In this document: in pieces, positions 34,516 to 44,320 of the stretch
How positions within the stretch are numbered: the first letter of the stretch is position 1
Layout: each line of letters starts with the position of its first letter
NCBI RefSeq assembly: GCF_001039005.1
Contig: NZ_LDWR01000024.1
Span: forward strand, 1-64,000
From: Burkholderia cepacia
Lineage (GTDB): Bacteria > Pseudomonadota > Gammaproteobacteria > Burkholderiales > Burkholderiaceae
DNA length: 64,000 nt
Direction of reading: 5' to 3'
Translations under genes and position numbers: made by a program
Notes under the pieces: model-generated
Database searches by the model: none
What the model was told of the DNA's origin: nothing
Seen by the model: the letters and a program-made list of their open reading frames with translations, nothing else

Positions 34516-37500
34516 TTACCAGACGAAGCCAGCGCCTACGCCAGCGGCCACGGTGCCGCGTGTATCGGTCGAGCCGTTTGCCTTCAGAATCCAGTGGCCT
34601 GCGTAGGTCGAAATGCCGAGGGCCATCGCGGACTGCCCTGCGTATGTCCCTCCCCCGATCGCCACCATGCTTTTCCCGGGTGCTGGCGCCTGGGGCAGAC
34701 TGGCGATCGCGACTGCCGCAGCGATGCCTCCGTTGGCGTCGCGCCGGTCGTGTTCGATGCGGTTGCTTAGGCTCGTCACGGAGTCGTTCAACTGCTGCAC
34801 ATTGACGGCATCGGTCGGTGCCGTGCCAGCCGAGACGTTGGCGAGCGTTCGCGTCATACCCGTCACCGCATTGCCGATCGACACCGAGTCATCGCGATCG
34901 GCCACCGAGCCGGCGCCAAGCGCAACCGCATTGACGCCGGTGGCGGCGGCTGCGCTGCCAACGGCGACCGAAGCGGCGCCTGGCGTCGATGCACCCAGGC
35001 CGAGTGCGACGCTACGATCGCCAGCGGCCACCGCACTGCTGCCGACCGCCATGGCATCCGTCCCGGTTGCGAGGGAGCCGGAGCCGGTGCTGTTGAAGGC
35101 GGCATATTTGAGGCTTCCCTGACCGGGCTCGGGTTGGCTCTGACTGAACCTCGACGGCAGGATGGCGCCGAGCCTGGAGGAAAGGGCGTTAATCGCGCTG
35201 GTGTTGGCGGCGACGGTTGCATTGGTTGCGAAGAGCTGGGCACCGTTCACCGCGTCGGTACTGGCCGCGGATAACGCACCGGGCGCCAGGTTGTGAATCG
35301 AGACGGCGGCGCCGGCACCGATACCTCCAAGCGTCACACTGAGCTTGGTGGGGTCGTCGTAGGACAACGCGTTGCCGGCAATCGTATTGACCGTACCGAT
35401 GACCTGATTCAGCTGGCCGACGTTCACCGCATCCGTGACGTTGATACCAGTTGCCACGCCGGAGATGCGGCGCGCGCCGGCGATGCCACTTACGTCGATG
35501 TTGGTTCCACCAGTGGCGGCGCCGATCGTAATGACGCCGGCGCTCGAGCCGCCGCGTTGTTGGACGAGCCCGACTGTGCCCGCCGCGAGCTGGCCAGCCA
35601 AGGCGGAAACGCTCTGGTTGGTCGCATAGAGCTGGCGCCCCGAAACTGCATCGGTGCTGGTCGCGGTCAGGTTCGCGTCGGCGACGTTGGTCAAGGTGAC
35701 GGGCGCACCTGCTGCGCCGAAGGTGACGCGCGTATGCGAGGCATCGTCGTAAGCGACCGCGCTCGCGCCGATCGCGCCGGTCTGAGCCGCCACGCCTTGC
35801 AACTGCTGCAGGTTGACCGCGTCGGTGGCGTCGGTGCCGGCGGCCACGCCCTTGACCTGGCGCGCGCCCGCGGTTCCGGCTACATCAAGGGCAGTGCCGC
35901 CGGTGCTGGCGCCGATCGTGATCGTGCCAGTGCTGGCGCCCCCGGCTTGCTGCAGCAGACCGATAGTGCCGCTCGCCAGTCCCGACTGCAGCGCGGCAAG
36001 CGTCGCGCCACTGCTGGCCGCGCTGGTGGACAGCGACGACACGGCGATGCCCGTCGACGTCGACAGCGTCGCGATCGAAACGGTGTTGTTGCTGATCGCC
36101 TGTTCGGCGACATAGAGCTGCCGGCCAGCCACGGCGTCCGTGCTGGTGGCCGTCAATGCAGCGTCGGCGACGTTCGTGAGCACGACGGGCGATCGACCAC
36201 CGGGTGCGCCAAGGGTGATATGCGAATGCGTCGCGTCGTCGTAGGAAACCGCGCCGGCGCCGACCGCGCCCACTGCGGCCGTCACACCCTGCAGCTGCTG
36301 CAGGTTGACCGCGTCGGTGGAGTCGGTGCCAGCGGCCACGCCCTTGACCTGGCGCGAGCCCGCCGTGCCGGCAACGTCGAGCACAGTGCCGGCGGTGGCG
36401 GCGCCGACGGTGATCGTGCCGGTGCTCGCACCACCGGATTGCTGAACCAACCCGACGGTCCCGACTGTCAGGCTGGACGCGAGAGCCGACACGCTGACGT
36501 TGGTTGAGGACAAGCCCGTCGAAAGCGAGGACGTGGCCGCCTGCGTCGAAGTGGACAGGGCTGCGATCGCACCCGTGTTGGCGCTCGTCGCCTGCTGCGC
36601 AGCATAGAGCTGCCGACCGGTGACGGCGTCGGTGCTGCTCGCACTCAGGGCCCCGTCCGCTAGGTTGGTCAGTGTCACGGGCGCACCTACTACGCCGAAG
36701 GTAACGCGTGTATGCGAGGCATCATCGTAGACGACTGCGCTCGAACCGATCGCACCCGTCTGAGCCGCCACGCCCTGCAGCTGCTGCAGGTTGACCGCGT
36801 CGCTGGCGTCAGTGCCAGCAGCCACGCCCTTGACCTGGCGCGCGCCCGCCGTGCCGGCAACGTCGAGCACAGTGCCGGCGGTGGTGGCGCCGACGGTGAT
36901 CGTGCCGGTGCTCGCACCACCGGATTGCTGAACCAGCCCGACGATCCCGGCTGTCAGGCTGGACGCAAGACCCGACACGCTGACGTTAGTTGAAGACAAG
37001 CCCGTCGACAGAAACGAGAGAGATGCGGTCGTGCTGGCCGAGAGGCTCGCGATCGAGGTGACGTTATTGGCGACGCCCGTCGAAAGCGAGGACGTGGCCG
37101 CCTGCGTCGAAATGGACAAGGCGGCGATCGCGCCCGTGTTGGCGATCGTTGCCTGCTGCGCAGCATAGAGCTGCCGACCGGTGACGGCGTCGGTGCTGCT
37201 CGCGCTCAGGGCCCCGTCCGCTAGGTTGGTCAGTGTCACGGGCGCACCTACTACACCGAAGGTAACGCGTGTATGCGAGGCATCATCGTAGGCGACTGCG
37301 CTCGAGCCGATCGCACCCGTCTGAGCCGCCACGCCCTGCAGCTGCTGCAGGTTGACCGCATCGGTGGCATCAGTGCCAGCAGCCACGCCCTTGACCTGGC
37401 GCGCGCCCGCTGTGCCTGCGACGTCGAGTGCGGTGCCGCCAGTGCCGGCGCCGACCGTGATCGTGCCGGTGCTGGCGCCGCCGGTTTGCTGAACCAGGCC

Positions 37501-39358
37501 GACAGTCCCAGCGGCCAGACCGGACTGGAGTGCCGAGAGTGCCGCGCCGTCATCGGCGAGGCCCGTCGAAAGAGATGCGATCGACCGGCTCGTCGTCGTG
37601 GACAGCGATGTGATCGACTGATTGGTGCTGGCCGAAAGCGTGGTGATCGCGCTCGCCGTACCTGTGGACAGGCTACCGATTGTTTGGGCAGTTGACGTCG
37701 ACAGGGATGCGAACCCGGCGGCCGTGTTGGTGGACAGGCTCGCGACCGTCGTGTCGATGCCGGCCAGACCGGTAGAGAGCGAGCCGATGCCAGAGGCCGT
37801 ACTACTCGATAGGCTCGTGATGCTCGCCGTGTTGCTCCCGATGCCGGTCGAGAGCGATGTGACCGACTGCGCCGTATTGGTCGACAGCGCGGCGATCGAG
37901 CTGGCCGTACCCGTGGACAGGCTACCGATCGTTTGGGCAGTCGACGTCGACAGGGACGCGAACCCACCCGCCGTGGTGGTGGACAAGCTCGCGACCGTCG
38001 TGCCAATGCCGGCCAGACCGGTAGAGAGCGAGCCGATGCCAGAAGCCATACCACTCGATAGGCATCGTGATGCTCGCCGTGTTGCTCCCGATGCCGGTCG
38101 AGAGCGATGTGACCGACTGCGCTGTATTGGTCGACAGCGTGGCAATCGAGCTGGCCGTACCCGTGGACAGGCTACCGATCGTTTGGGCAGTCGACGTCGA
38201 CAGGGACGCGAACCCATCCGCCGTGGTGGTGGACAAGCTCGCGACCGTCGTGTCAATGCCGGCCAGACCGGTTGAGAGCGAGCCGATGCCAGAGGCCGTA
38301 CCACTCGATAGACTCGTGATACTCGCCGTGTTGCTCCCGATGCCGGTCGAGAGCGATGTGACCGACTGCGACGTATTTGTCGACAGCGTGGCGATCGAGC
38401 TGGCCATACCCGTGGAAAGGCTACCGATCGTTTGGGCAGTCAACGTCGACAGGGACGCGAACCCACCCACCGTGCTGGTGGACAAGTTCGCGACCGTCGT
38501 GTCGATGCCGACCAGGCCGGTTGAGAGCGAGCCGATACCAGAGGCCGTGCCGCTCGACAGGGTCGTGATACTCGCGTTGTTCGTTGCCACCCCTGTCGAC
38601 AGCGACGCGACGGATTGTGCAGCCGTCGTGGACAGCGCGGCGAGCCCGGTGGATATGCCGGCGATGCCGGTTACGTTGTTGGCGGTCGTAGTCGACAGTG
38701 AATTTACTGACTGACTGGTCGACGTCGAGAGGCTGCCGACTGCCTGACCCATCTGATAAAGCTCGGACCCGTTAACGGCGTCGAGACTCGTTGCGCTAAC
38801 GGCGCCAGCGGCGACATTGGTGAGTTGCCTCGGACTTTGCGGCGCGCCAAAGCTCACCACGCCGTTGGAGGTTGACCCCGCCACCGAGTAGTTCTGGCCA
38901 GCGATGCCGATGCTATTGAACGGGTGCGCCGCCCCCGTGATCGATCCCGAGCCTATTGCTACATCCTGCGGGTTACTCGCGACCGCGCCATTGCCGATCG
39001 CGACAGAACCGTCACCTGCGGCCACAGCAGCAGGCCCCATCGCAGTTGCATTTGCACCGGCCACTGTCGTGTTTCCGATGGCCACCGCATTCGTCTGTCC
39101 CGTGCTGGATGTACCGAGTACGATCGAATCAGCGCCGACCGCGGTCGACGTGTAACCAAAACTCAACGCACGCGCACCGACAGAGGTGACCGCCGTCCCG
39201 ATGGCCACGGAAAAATCACCAATGGCGACCGCATTATTCCCTTCTGAGATCGCTCCCCCGCCAGCCGTTTGCGCAAGCACCTCGCCGGACATCGATGCGA
39301 GTGCAGCGGCAATCGCGATCGAAATTCCAGTTGGTGTGGGTCTGCTCCTGATTTTCAT
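34516..39358 (-). pseudogene. Giant trimeric autotransporter adhesin, broken by a single-base insertion
   Basis: Without one extra base the gene would encode about 1,613 residues. From the ATG at 39358 (GGGG ribosome site) come a signal peptide (MKIRSRPTPTGISIAIA… to VLAQ), a YadA-like head with repeated AVAIGD/SVAIGNG units, a neck (RQLTNVAAGAVSATSLDAV), a long stalk of LSTGxASxI-type repeats, several copies of a ~160-residue stalk/head unit (GLVQQSGGASTGTITVGA, RQVKGVAAGTDATDAVNL, SAVAYDDASHTRVTFG), and a C-terminal YadA anchor (GGIAAAVAIASLP … AAGVGAGFVW). An extra base near 38064 shifts the frame and splits it into a 478-residue N-terminal part and the rest. The frame resumes without other damage, so the break may be recent, reversible or a sequence error. 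It would mediate adhesion. Confidence 0.88.
37600..38570 (-). repeat. 249-bp (83-codon) tandem repeat in the adhesin stalk
   Basis: The marker atgccggtcg recurs at 37841, 38091 and 38340. The second interval is 249 bp, but the first is 250 bp because of the extra base near 38064. Each unit encodes 83 residues of SLSTG-type stalk. Copies are over 90% alike by eye. Confidence 0.9.
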
Positions 39359-39405
39359 TACAATCCCCGCTCAACATCGAGATCCCGGACTACGGGACGG
39401 TTACA

Positions 39406-39480
39406 CCTGCGCTCGCGCAGGGCCTGGAACCCTCTGTTCCTGTCCTCCGCCAAGATTCCGGGAACAGAGGGGAGTTTTTT
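39406..39480 (+). terminator. Strong hairpins in the adhesin leader, one with a T-run on the plus strand
   Basis: cctgcgc-tc-gcgcagg (39406-39421) is a perfect 7-bp hairpin. ccctctgttcc (39430-39440) pairs perfectly with ggaacagaggg (39461-39471) and is followed by six T residues (39475-39480), so it would terminate rightward transcription. In the leftward direction it sits between the DsbD-like gene's stop and the adhesin ATG and would be a structured 5' leader. Confidence 0.55.
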
Positions 39481-39520
39481 CAGCAGCATCAGCGGCGCTC
39501 CGGCGCAGACAGTGCGGCCG

Positions 39521-39994
39521 TCATCGCGAGACCTCGGGCTGGGCGAGCAGCGCAGCGGCAATCACCGGAAAGGTCCGCTGCATCGGCGGGTAGCAGATCT
39601 GGTTGATTGCACAGCCTTGGTAGGTCACGGTGAGACCGAACATGTCGTGAGCATTGACCGGCACACGCAACCTCACTTCGTGCTCGAACACCTCCACCGG
39701 ATGCCCCGCGCTCGGATCGGCTACGACCTTGCCGGCGCCTCGCTGGATCTCACCGAGGTGCGCCCGGCCGTCATCACTCACGACCCGAAATCGATCGCCG
39801 TAAAGACGGTAGCCATCGGCGATCGAGAAGTGGAGGACAACCGCGCCACGCTCTTCAGTCATGCGAACGCGGAACGCTTGATCCGGCGATAGAAATTGTT
39901 GGGCGTGCGCCGGGTGCGAGCCGAAAACACTCAGCATGCAAGCGAGCAACGCACATGCGACGAAATGGAGTGCAGCGCGAACGGAAACCGTCAT
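39521..39994 (-). CDS. Stand-alone DsbD N-terminal (DsbD-alpha-like) periplasmic protein
   Basis: A 157-residue protein from ATG 39994 with a signal peptide (…HFVACALLACMLSVFGSHPAHA). The mature part matches the N-terminal domain of DsbD: FLSPDQAFRV, VVLHFSIADGYRLYGDRF, and the conserved VTYQGCAINQICYPPMQR block with the two redox Cys. In DsbD this domain passes electrons to periplasmic thiol proteins but is fused to a membrane domain that is missing here. A transmembrane partner may be the 175-residue membrane protein encoded by the overlapping upstream gene (ATGA at 39991-39994). It may help thiol chemistry in transfer or adhesin proteins; that is inference. Confidence 0.8.
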   Translation of the reverse strand: MTVSVRAALHFVACALLACMLSVFGSHPAHAQQFLSPDQAFRVRMTEERGAVVLHFSIADGYRLYGDRFRVVSDDGRAHLGEIQRGAGKVVADPSAGHPVEVFEHEVRLRVPVNAHDMFGLTVTYQGCAINQICYPPMQRTFPVIAAALLAQPEVSR

Positions 39995-40518
39995 CGAGCA
40001 CCTCTCTGCTTCCATGCAAATTCGGCCCAGACGAGGCCATGCAAGACCGGCAGCACGGCCACGCTCCAGAGGTACAGCGTTGCTCCGTCCACCATCCCAT
40101 CGAAACACACGTCGAAGACTGTATTGGCCAGAGCGACCGACAGCGAATGCGAGTTCCAAACGATGACGATCATCACCACCACGCAAAGCAGACCGACACA
40201 CAGGCCGAAGTCGCGCAAGCCGCCTTGTGCTCGACGTAGCCCGCTCCACGATCCACGTTGAGTGCATGCCAAACGCACCGCCGGCAAGAAAAACGTTGCG
40301 GTCACAAACGTGCCGACAAACAGCGGTTCGGCGCTGTTCCAGAAACCGAGCGCATCCAAGGAGGCGATCGGTGCAATCAGCAACAAAGTACTGAGCGCCA
40401 GCACGACGAGCATCACTCGCACATGACGAGGATGAACTGGATGGCGACGGGGAGGCGTACGCATACTGGTTTCTCCCTTACACGCTGGGCATTTTTCGGA
40501 ATACATCGTGGTGGTCAC
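39991..40518 (-). CDS. Hypothetical inner-membrane protein
   Basis: About 175 residues with GTG start at 40518 overlapping the previous gene's stop (GTGA). Four hydrophobic segments are visible (VMLVVLALSTLLLIAPIA, PLFVGTFVTATFFLPAV, GLCVGLLCVVVMIVIVW, ATLYLWSVAVLPVLHGLVW). An N-terminal CPACKG pair might bind a metal. It lies between the Sel1-like protein gene and the DsbD-alpha-like gene and overlaps both, so the three are one coupled unit. No family was recognised. Confidence 0.6.
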   Translation of the reverse strand: MTTTMYSEKCPACKGETSMRTPPRRHPVHPRHVRVMLVVLALSTLLLIAPIASLDALGFWNSAEPLFVGTFVTATFFLPAVRLACTQRGSWSGLRRAQGGLRDFGLCVGLLCVVVMIVIVWNSHSLSVALANTVFDVCFDGMVDGATLYLWSVAVLPVLHGLVWAEFAWKQRGAR

Positions 40519-41033
40519 TTCTCGGATCGGCTGACCAGATAGCGCAGCGCGTCTTGATTGCCAGCAGCCGCGGCTCGCCGCATCAGTTGCATGCCGTCGT
40601 TTCGATCCGGATCAACTGGTGCCAGCGAGTGATCAGCAGTGGCCGCGTGTTTTTGCAGACGCATGCGGGCGATCAGGTACATGGCGGTCGGCTCGCCGGC
40701 GTCCGACTCTGCCTGCAGCAAGCCCGGATAGTCGCGATGGAAGTGAACCGCGAGCCAAGTAGCGGCCGCACGGTTTCCGTCCTTCATCGCGGTCTCCATC
40801 GCCGGCCGCATGTCGAGGTTGTCCCTCGAGCGAGCCCAGTCCTGCAGCGGGCCGTTCTGGCCGGTGATGGCGAACATGCAAAGCACGATTGCCAAAGCAA
40901 ACGCCAGCGACTTGAGCGTGCGCCGCGCCGCGGGATCGGGATTCGGATTGGTGAGGATTAGGGTGCCCTCAGGCCACACAATCGACGCAGCAGCTTTCCG
41001 TCGCTCAATGAGAGATGCACGATGTTGGTTCAT
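40515..41033 (-). CDS. Hypothetical membrane-anchored protein with Sel1-like end
   Basis: A 172-residue protein with one membrane segment near residues 42-60 (SLAFALAIVLCMFAITG). A helical periplasmic part follows, ending in two short TPR/Sel1-like helical pairs (GEPTAMYLIARMRLQKH and GMQLMRRAAAAGNQDALRYL). It overlaps the membrane-protein gene. Function unknown. Confidence 0.55.
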   Translation of the reverse strand: MNQHRASLIERRKAAASIVWPEGTLILTNPNPDPAARRTLKSLAFALAIVLCMFAITGQNGPLQDWARSRDNLDMRPAMETAMKDGNRAAATWLAVHFHRDYPGLLQAESDAGEPTAMYLIARMRLQKHAATADHSLAPVDPDRNDGMQLMRRAAAAGNQDALRYLVSRSEK

Positions 41034-41155
41034 CCTTGGTGCCTCTGCAGATATGCAATGTCAGGGGAAAAAAGACCAGCCGGGCCAGCCGGCTGGCGTC
41101 AAAGGAAGTGCGAAATGGGTACACACACTTCCGGGGATCAATTCGGTGGCGGCGC
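41034..41155. other. Short intergenic region
   Basis: No gene or clear signal; it may hold the promoter of the three-gene unit to the left. Confidence 0.3.
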
Positions 41156-41554
41156 TTACTGGCCGATGCCTCCCTTGGCCACGTCGGTGGTCTCGGAGAA
41201 CGTGTATTTCTTGACGCCGCCGCTGTCATCGAACAACACGGTCAACGTCTTCTTTCGCACGTCCGCACCGTGCGCAAACGCGCCGACGATCGGCACGAAG
41301 TTGATGGCGTGCGGCGTCGCATGCGCAAGCTCGTATGTCCAGATCTCGAGCCCGGAATCCGTGAACGTGGTTTTGTTCGGCGAACCGAAGGCATCCTGAA
41401 TGTCCTGCTTCGTGCTCTTGCCCTGCTGAATCTGAGCCTGGACGCTCGACTGCGTGACGTTTTCGAGATGTTCGTTACCGGTGGTGGCGCAACCAGCAAG
41501 CAACGCCGCAGCCGACAGGGTGACGATCAGGAACGTGTTCTTGGTGAATTTCAT
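41156..41554 (-). CDS. BamE/SmpA-like lipoprotein
   Basis: A 132-residue lipoprotein: signal with lipobox LLAGC (cleaved before Cys22). Then QIQQGKSTKQDIQDAFGSP, the helix-turn typical of the SmpA/OmlA (BamE) fold, followed by strands LEIWTYELAHA and KTLTVLFDDSGGVKKYTF. BamE supports outer-membrane protein assembly. Plasmid-borne copies near transfer genes or adhesins are common, but their job is not established. The gene is separate from its neighbours by about 60-120 bases. Confidence 0.78.
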   Translation of the reverse strand: MKFTKNTFLIVTLSAAALLAGCATTGNEHLENVTQSSVQAQIQQGKSTKQDIQDAFGSPNKTTFTDSGLEIWTYELAHATPHAINFVPIVGAFAHGADVRKKTLTVLFDDSGGVKKYTFSETTDVAKGGIGQ

Positions 41555-41610
41555 GGTCTACCTCGTGGTGTGATCAACGGTTGTAAAAGACAAGGTGATT
41601 CGTTGTTGAG

Positions 41611-42027
41611 TTAATACCGACGACCGGTTCGCTCGGCCTCACATACAGCGCGATACCAGTCGTCCATGTGGCGCTTCACCTGCAGCTCGACGTAGCTGAT
41701 GTACGGTCGCCACCAGACGTAGAGCATCGAAACGACGATGCCGGTGAGCCCGTAGATCGCCAGCGACGAGCGCGGCACGACGACGATCGGGTAATCCAGG
41801 TGGAATCCGTTGGTGATCAACTGCTCCCAGAGGAACAGAGACGGCGCCCATGCCAACCAGCAGAGTGCGAGCCACTGCGCGACGTAGCGGGTCGCCCAGT
41901 CGGCCTCGATACGGAGCAGTCGGGGGCTGGTCCACATCCGGCGGCGAATATGGCGACGTTCAGCGAGATAGAGCCGCGTGAAATGCGGAACCGGTCGCAG
42001 ACGTCTGGGGCGGTTGAACAGGAACAT
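41611..42027 (-). CDS. Hypothetical membrane protein downstream of the zeta toxin gene
   Basis: A 138-residue very basic protein with two transmembrane segments (WLALCWLAWAPSLFLWEQL and SSLAIYGLTGIVVSMLYVW) and charged ends. It starts 8 bases after the zeta-fusion gene's stop, so it is probably co-transcribed with it. No family was recognised. Confidence 0.55.
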   Translation of the reverse strand: MFLFNRPRRLRPVPHFTRLYLAERRHIRRRMWTSPRLLRIEADWATRYVAQWLALCWLAWAPSLFLWEQLITNGFHLDYPIVVVPRSSLAIYGLTGIVVSMLYVWWRPYISYVELQVKRHMDDWYRAVCEAERTGRRY

Positions 42028-42035
42028 GGCGGCTC

Positions 42036-44015
42036 CTATCGCTCGATCGCATGTTGGTGGTCGTACGATCGGTCCGCGCGCTCGATTTCGTGATCGCGGT
42101 CCTTGACCTGGTGCAATGCGCTGTCGGGCGAATACTGAATCGCCACGTGCTCGCCAACCTCGACATCGCGGGACAGTCGATCGCGCGGATAGACGATGCC
42201 AACGGTCTGGCCGATCTTGACCAGCGAGTGGTGCGTCGAGTTGGCCAGCACCTCACCACGGTAGTTGCGCTCCAGCTGCTGCGCGTCACGCAGAATCAGG
42301 TTGTGGTGATCGCCAGCCAAGCCGATCGCCCGACGCGAAACGTCGTCCGGCACGTCACCGTCGGGCAACTGGCCGCGGTGAATCTGTTCGGACAGGTTGG
42401 CGCGCTCGATTTCGCTTTGGGGGACCGCGCTGATCGAGGTCCGCGTATCGAGGTGGTGATAGGCTGCGTCGAGCTCGGGGAAGAGGGCGAGCGCTTGATC
42501 CCGGCCTAAGGTATCGAAGGCGCGGCCGCGCTCGGCGTCGCGAGCGTGGTCAACGGTACGCCGGCGCGGCGCGCGCGCCGTATCGATTTCGACTTCCGCT
42601 TTTGCCTCGCCGGGCTGGCGCGCTGCCTGCAACGGCTGCCGCTCGCGCAGTCGCTCGATGCCGCCCGGATCCACGACTACGACGCGACCGTCGACTACGC
42701 CCAGATTGTCGACGCCCTGATCGCCCCAGTGATATCCCTGTCGCCGAAGCGCTTCGGCTGTCCGCTCGACATCGGCGGGCGTAATTCCCCGCATATCCGC
42801 GCGGGGCATGATCTCGAATCTCAGATTGCCCTCGGTGCCGCTTGCCACTGGCTGCAACACTTCTGGAAGCTTCGGACGAGCGGCGAGGTCGCCGTTATCG
42901 AGTCGCACCACGTGCTTGTCGCCGGCTGCCAGCACCACTGACGATGCGCCGGCATCCAATGGCGTCAGCCGGGTCGCCCCAAGCTCGTGCAGTCTGGCTT
43001 CAAGCGCCGACAGGTGGCGTGACGCGGCAATTTCTTCGGCGACCGGATCGGGATAGTGACCTCCGAGGTTCGGAACGTCGCGCGTCATCGACCGGAGGAT
43101 GTCGCGCAGGCTTCGATCAGGATGGGACACATCTTCACCTGGCGCTCGCACTATCAACCCCTGTGCCGCACCTTGCTGGACGACCAGCGCGTGTTCACGT
43201 CGCTGCGCGACGTCGGCTATCTCCGGTGCGGGTGCGCCACGCGCGGTACGGGCCGCCAGGACGTCATCGAGCATCTGGACGTGATTGGCAATCTCGCCAT
43301 GCGTCATCGGACGCTCGCGCTCACGCGCGATCGACGCCGCGGCCGCTTGAGGCTCCCGCCACTCGCCCTGATGGAGTTCGTTTCGATATACCTCGCGGTG
43401 ATGCCGGTCCACGATCAGGATTCGATCCACGGCCTTCTCACGCTCGAGCAACGCGACGGTTTCCACCATGCCGGCATAGGCCTGGTCGTGCTGCTCGGGA
43501 TTGACGACCCGCCCGGCACCGGTTATCGCGATTTCACGCTCGGTACGCATCTGCGCACGTGTGAGCGACACCTCTGCGGGCATCGCCACGCCACGAACTT
43601 CCAGCTTGTAACCGCGCTCGCTGAGGCGCCGGGCAAGATTGCGCAGGCTCTCGGGGTTGCGCATCGTCCCGTCGATCACAAGATCGCGTCGCGCTTCGGA
43701 TGCCGCAGTGGTCAACCGGCCAGCCCAGCGACCGGCATCGGCATGAGTCAGGTCGGCTGCGTGTTGCGGATCCTGGCGAAGAAGCTGGCTGTACTGCGGG
43801 AGGTTCTCCCGCATGCGATCCGCGTCGATCAAGACGGCACCGCCGCGCTCACTAAGTTCGGTCATCGCCTGGCGTGCGAGGGCCGTCTTGCCGGTGCCTG
43901 GCTGACCACCGAACAAGACCGCTCGCGGTTCGGCTTGCTCGCGGCTGCCGTCGATCGCCTCGCGCTCCACACGCTCGTAAGCGCGCTGCATCACGAAATC
44001 CGGAATCGTGTCCAT
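42036..44015 (-). CDS. Zeta-toxin / kinase-like / KfrB-domain fusion protein
   Basis: A 659-residue protein with three regions. Residues 25-240 form a zeta-toxin (UDP-sugar kinase) domain: P-loop GGQPGTGKT (36-44), VLIDADRMRE, DLVIDGTMRNP and a later Arg-rich helix. Residues 345-455 look like a protein-kinase fold: SSVVLAAGDKHVVRL (the Lys strand), FEIMP (hinge), YHWGDQGVDN (428-437, with His-x-x-Asp-x-x-x-x-Asn catalytic-loop spacing) and VVVVDPGGIE (DxG-like). Residues 585-632 are a KfrB-type domain (GEVLANSTHHSLVKIGQTVGIVYP). The small gene upstream could encode its antitoxin. The protein may stabilise the plasmid by post-segregational killing or control its transfer. The kinase assignment is from pattern only. 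Confidence 0.75.
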   Translation of the reverse strand: MDTIPDFVMQRAYERVEREAIDGSREQAEPRAVLFGGQPGTGKTALARQAMTELSERGGAVLIDADRMRENLPQYSQLLRQDPQHAADLTHADAGRWAGRLTTAASEARRDLVIDGTMRNPESLRNLARRLSERGYKLEVRGVAMPAEVSLTRAQMRTEREIAITGAGRVVNPEQHDQAYAGMVETVALLEREKAVDRILIVDRHHREVYRNELHQGEWREPQAAAASIARERERPMTHGEIANHVQMLDDVLAARTARGAPAPEIADVAQRREHALVVQQGAAQGLIVRAPGEDVSHPDRSLRDILRSMTRDVPNLGGHYPDPVAEEIAASRHLSALEARLHELGATRLTPLDAGASSVVLAAGDKHVVRLDNGDLAARPKLPEVLQPVASGTEGNLRFEIMPRADMRGITPADVERTAEALRRQGYHWGDQGVDNLGVVDGRVVVVDPGGIERLRERQPLQAARQPGEAKAEVEIDTARAPRRRTVDHARDAERGRAFDTLGRDQALALFPELDAAYHHLDTRTSISAVPQSEIERANLSEQIHRGQLPDGDVPDDVSRRAIGLAGDHHNLILRDAQQLERNYRGEVLANSTHHSLVKIGQTVGIVYPRDRLSRDVEVGEHVAIQYSPDSALHQVKDRDHEIERADRSYDHQHAIER

Positions 44016-44029
44016 GATGGGCTCCGGAC

Positions 44030-44278
44030 TCAGGCGGGATCGGCGTTCAGTTGCCAGGCGCGCGGGCCGTACACGGCCAACGCACGCGCAATCGCCGCAG
44101 CGTCGTCCGGCTGCAGCGCGTCACGCGCGGCGACCAGCGCCTTGCGTTCAACGTCTGCTGCCGCAACACGTGCGGCATCCGGTTGGCTTCGGGACTCTTC
44201 TTCCGCGATGACTGCAACCTGGTGCGCGATCAGTTGGCCGATCGTCCGGCAGGCGACTTCGTAATCAACGTGAGGCAT
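44030..44278 (-). CDS. Small protein, putative antitoxin of the zeta fusion
   Basis: An 82-residue helical protein (VACRTIGQLIAHQVAVIAEEE and ALVAARDALQPDDAAAIARAL) encoded 14 bases upstream of the zeta-fusion gene, same strand. Size, helix content and position fit an epsilon-like antitoxin, but there is no sequence match that I can recognise. It could also be a KfrA-like accessory. Confidence 0.5.
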   Translation of the reverse strand: MPHVDYEVACRTIGQLIAHQVAVIAEEESRSQPDAARVAAADVERKALVAARDALQPDDAAAIARALAVYGPRAWQLNADPA

Positions 44279-44320
44279 CGTGTTCTCCAGTGAAATTGGT
44301 GGGCTTACGTGCGTCCCGAA

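Noticed and set aside
33834..34805. Plus-strand frame across the IS110 transposase and adhesin end
   Set aside because: Out-of-frame shadow of two real minus-strand genes.
37600..38570. CRISPR array
   Set aside because: The repeats are long, contiguous, in frame and coding for adhesin stalk; there are no unique spacers.
34613..38714. Several long plus-strand frames across the adhesin gene
   Set aside because: They arise from the repetitive GC-rich adhesin on the other strand and show no start signals or domains.
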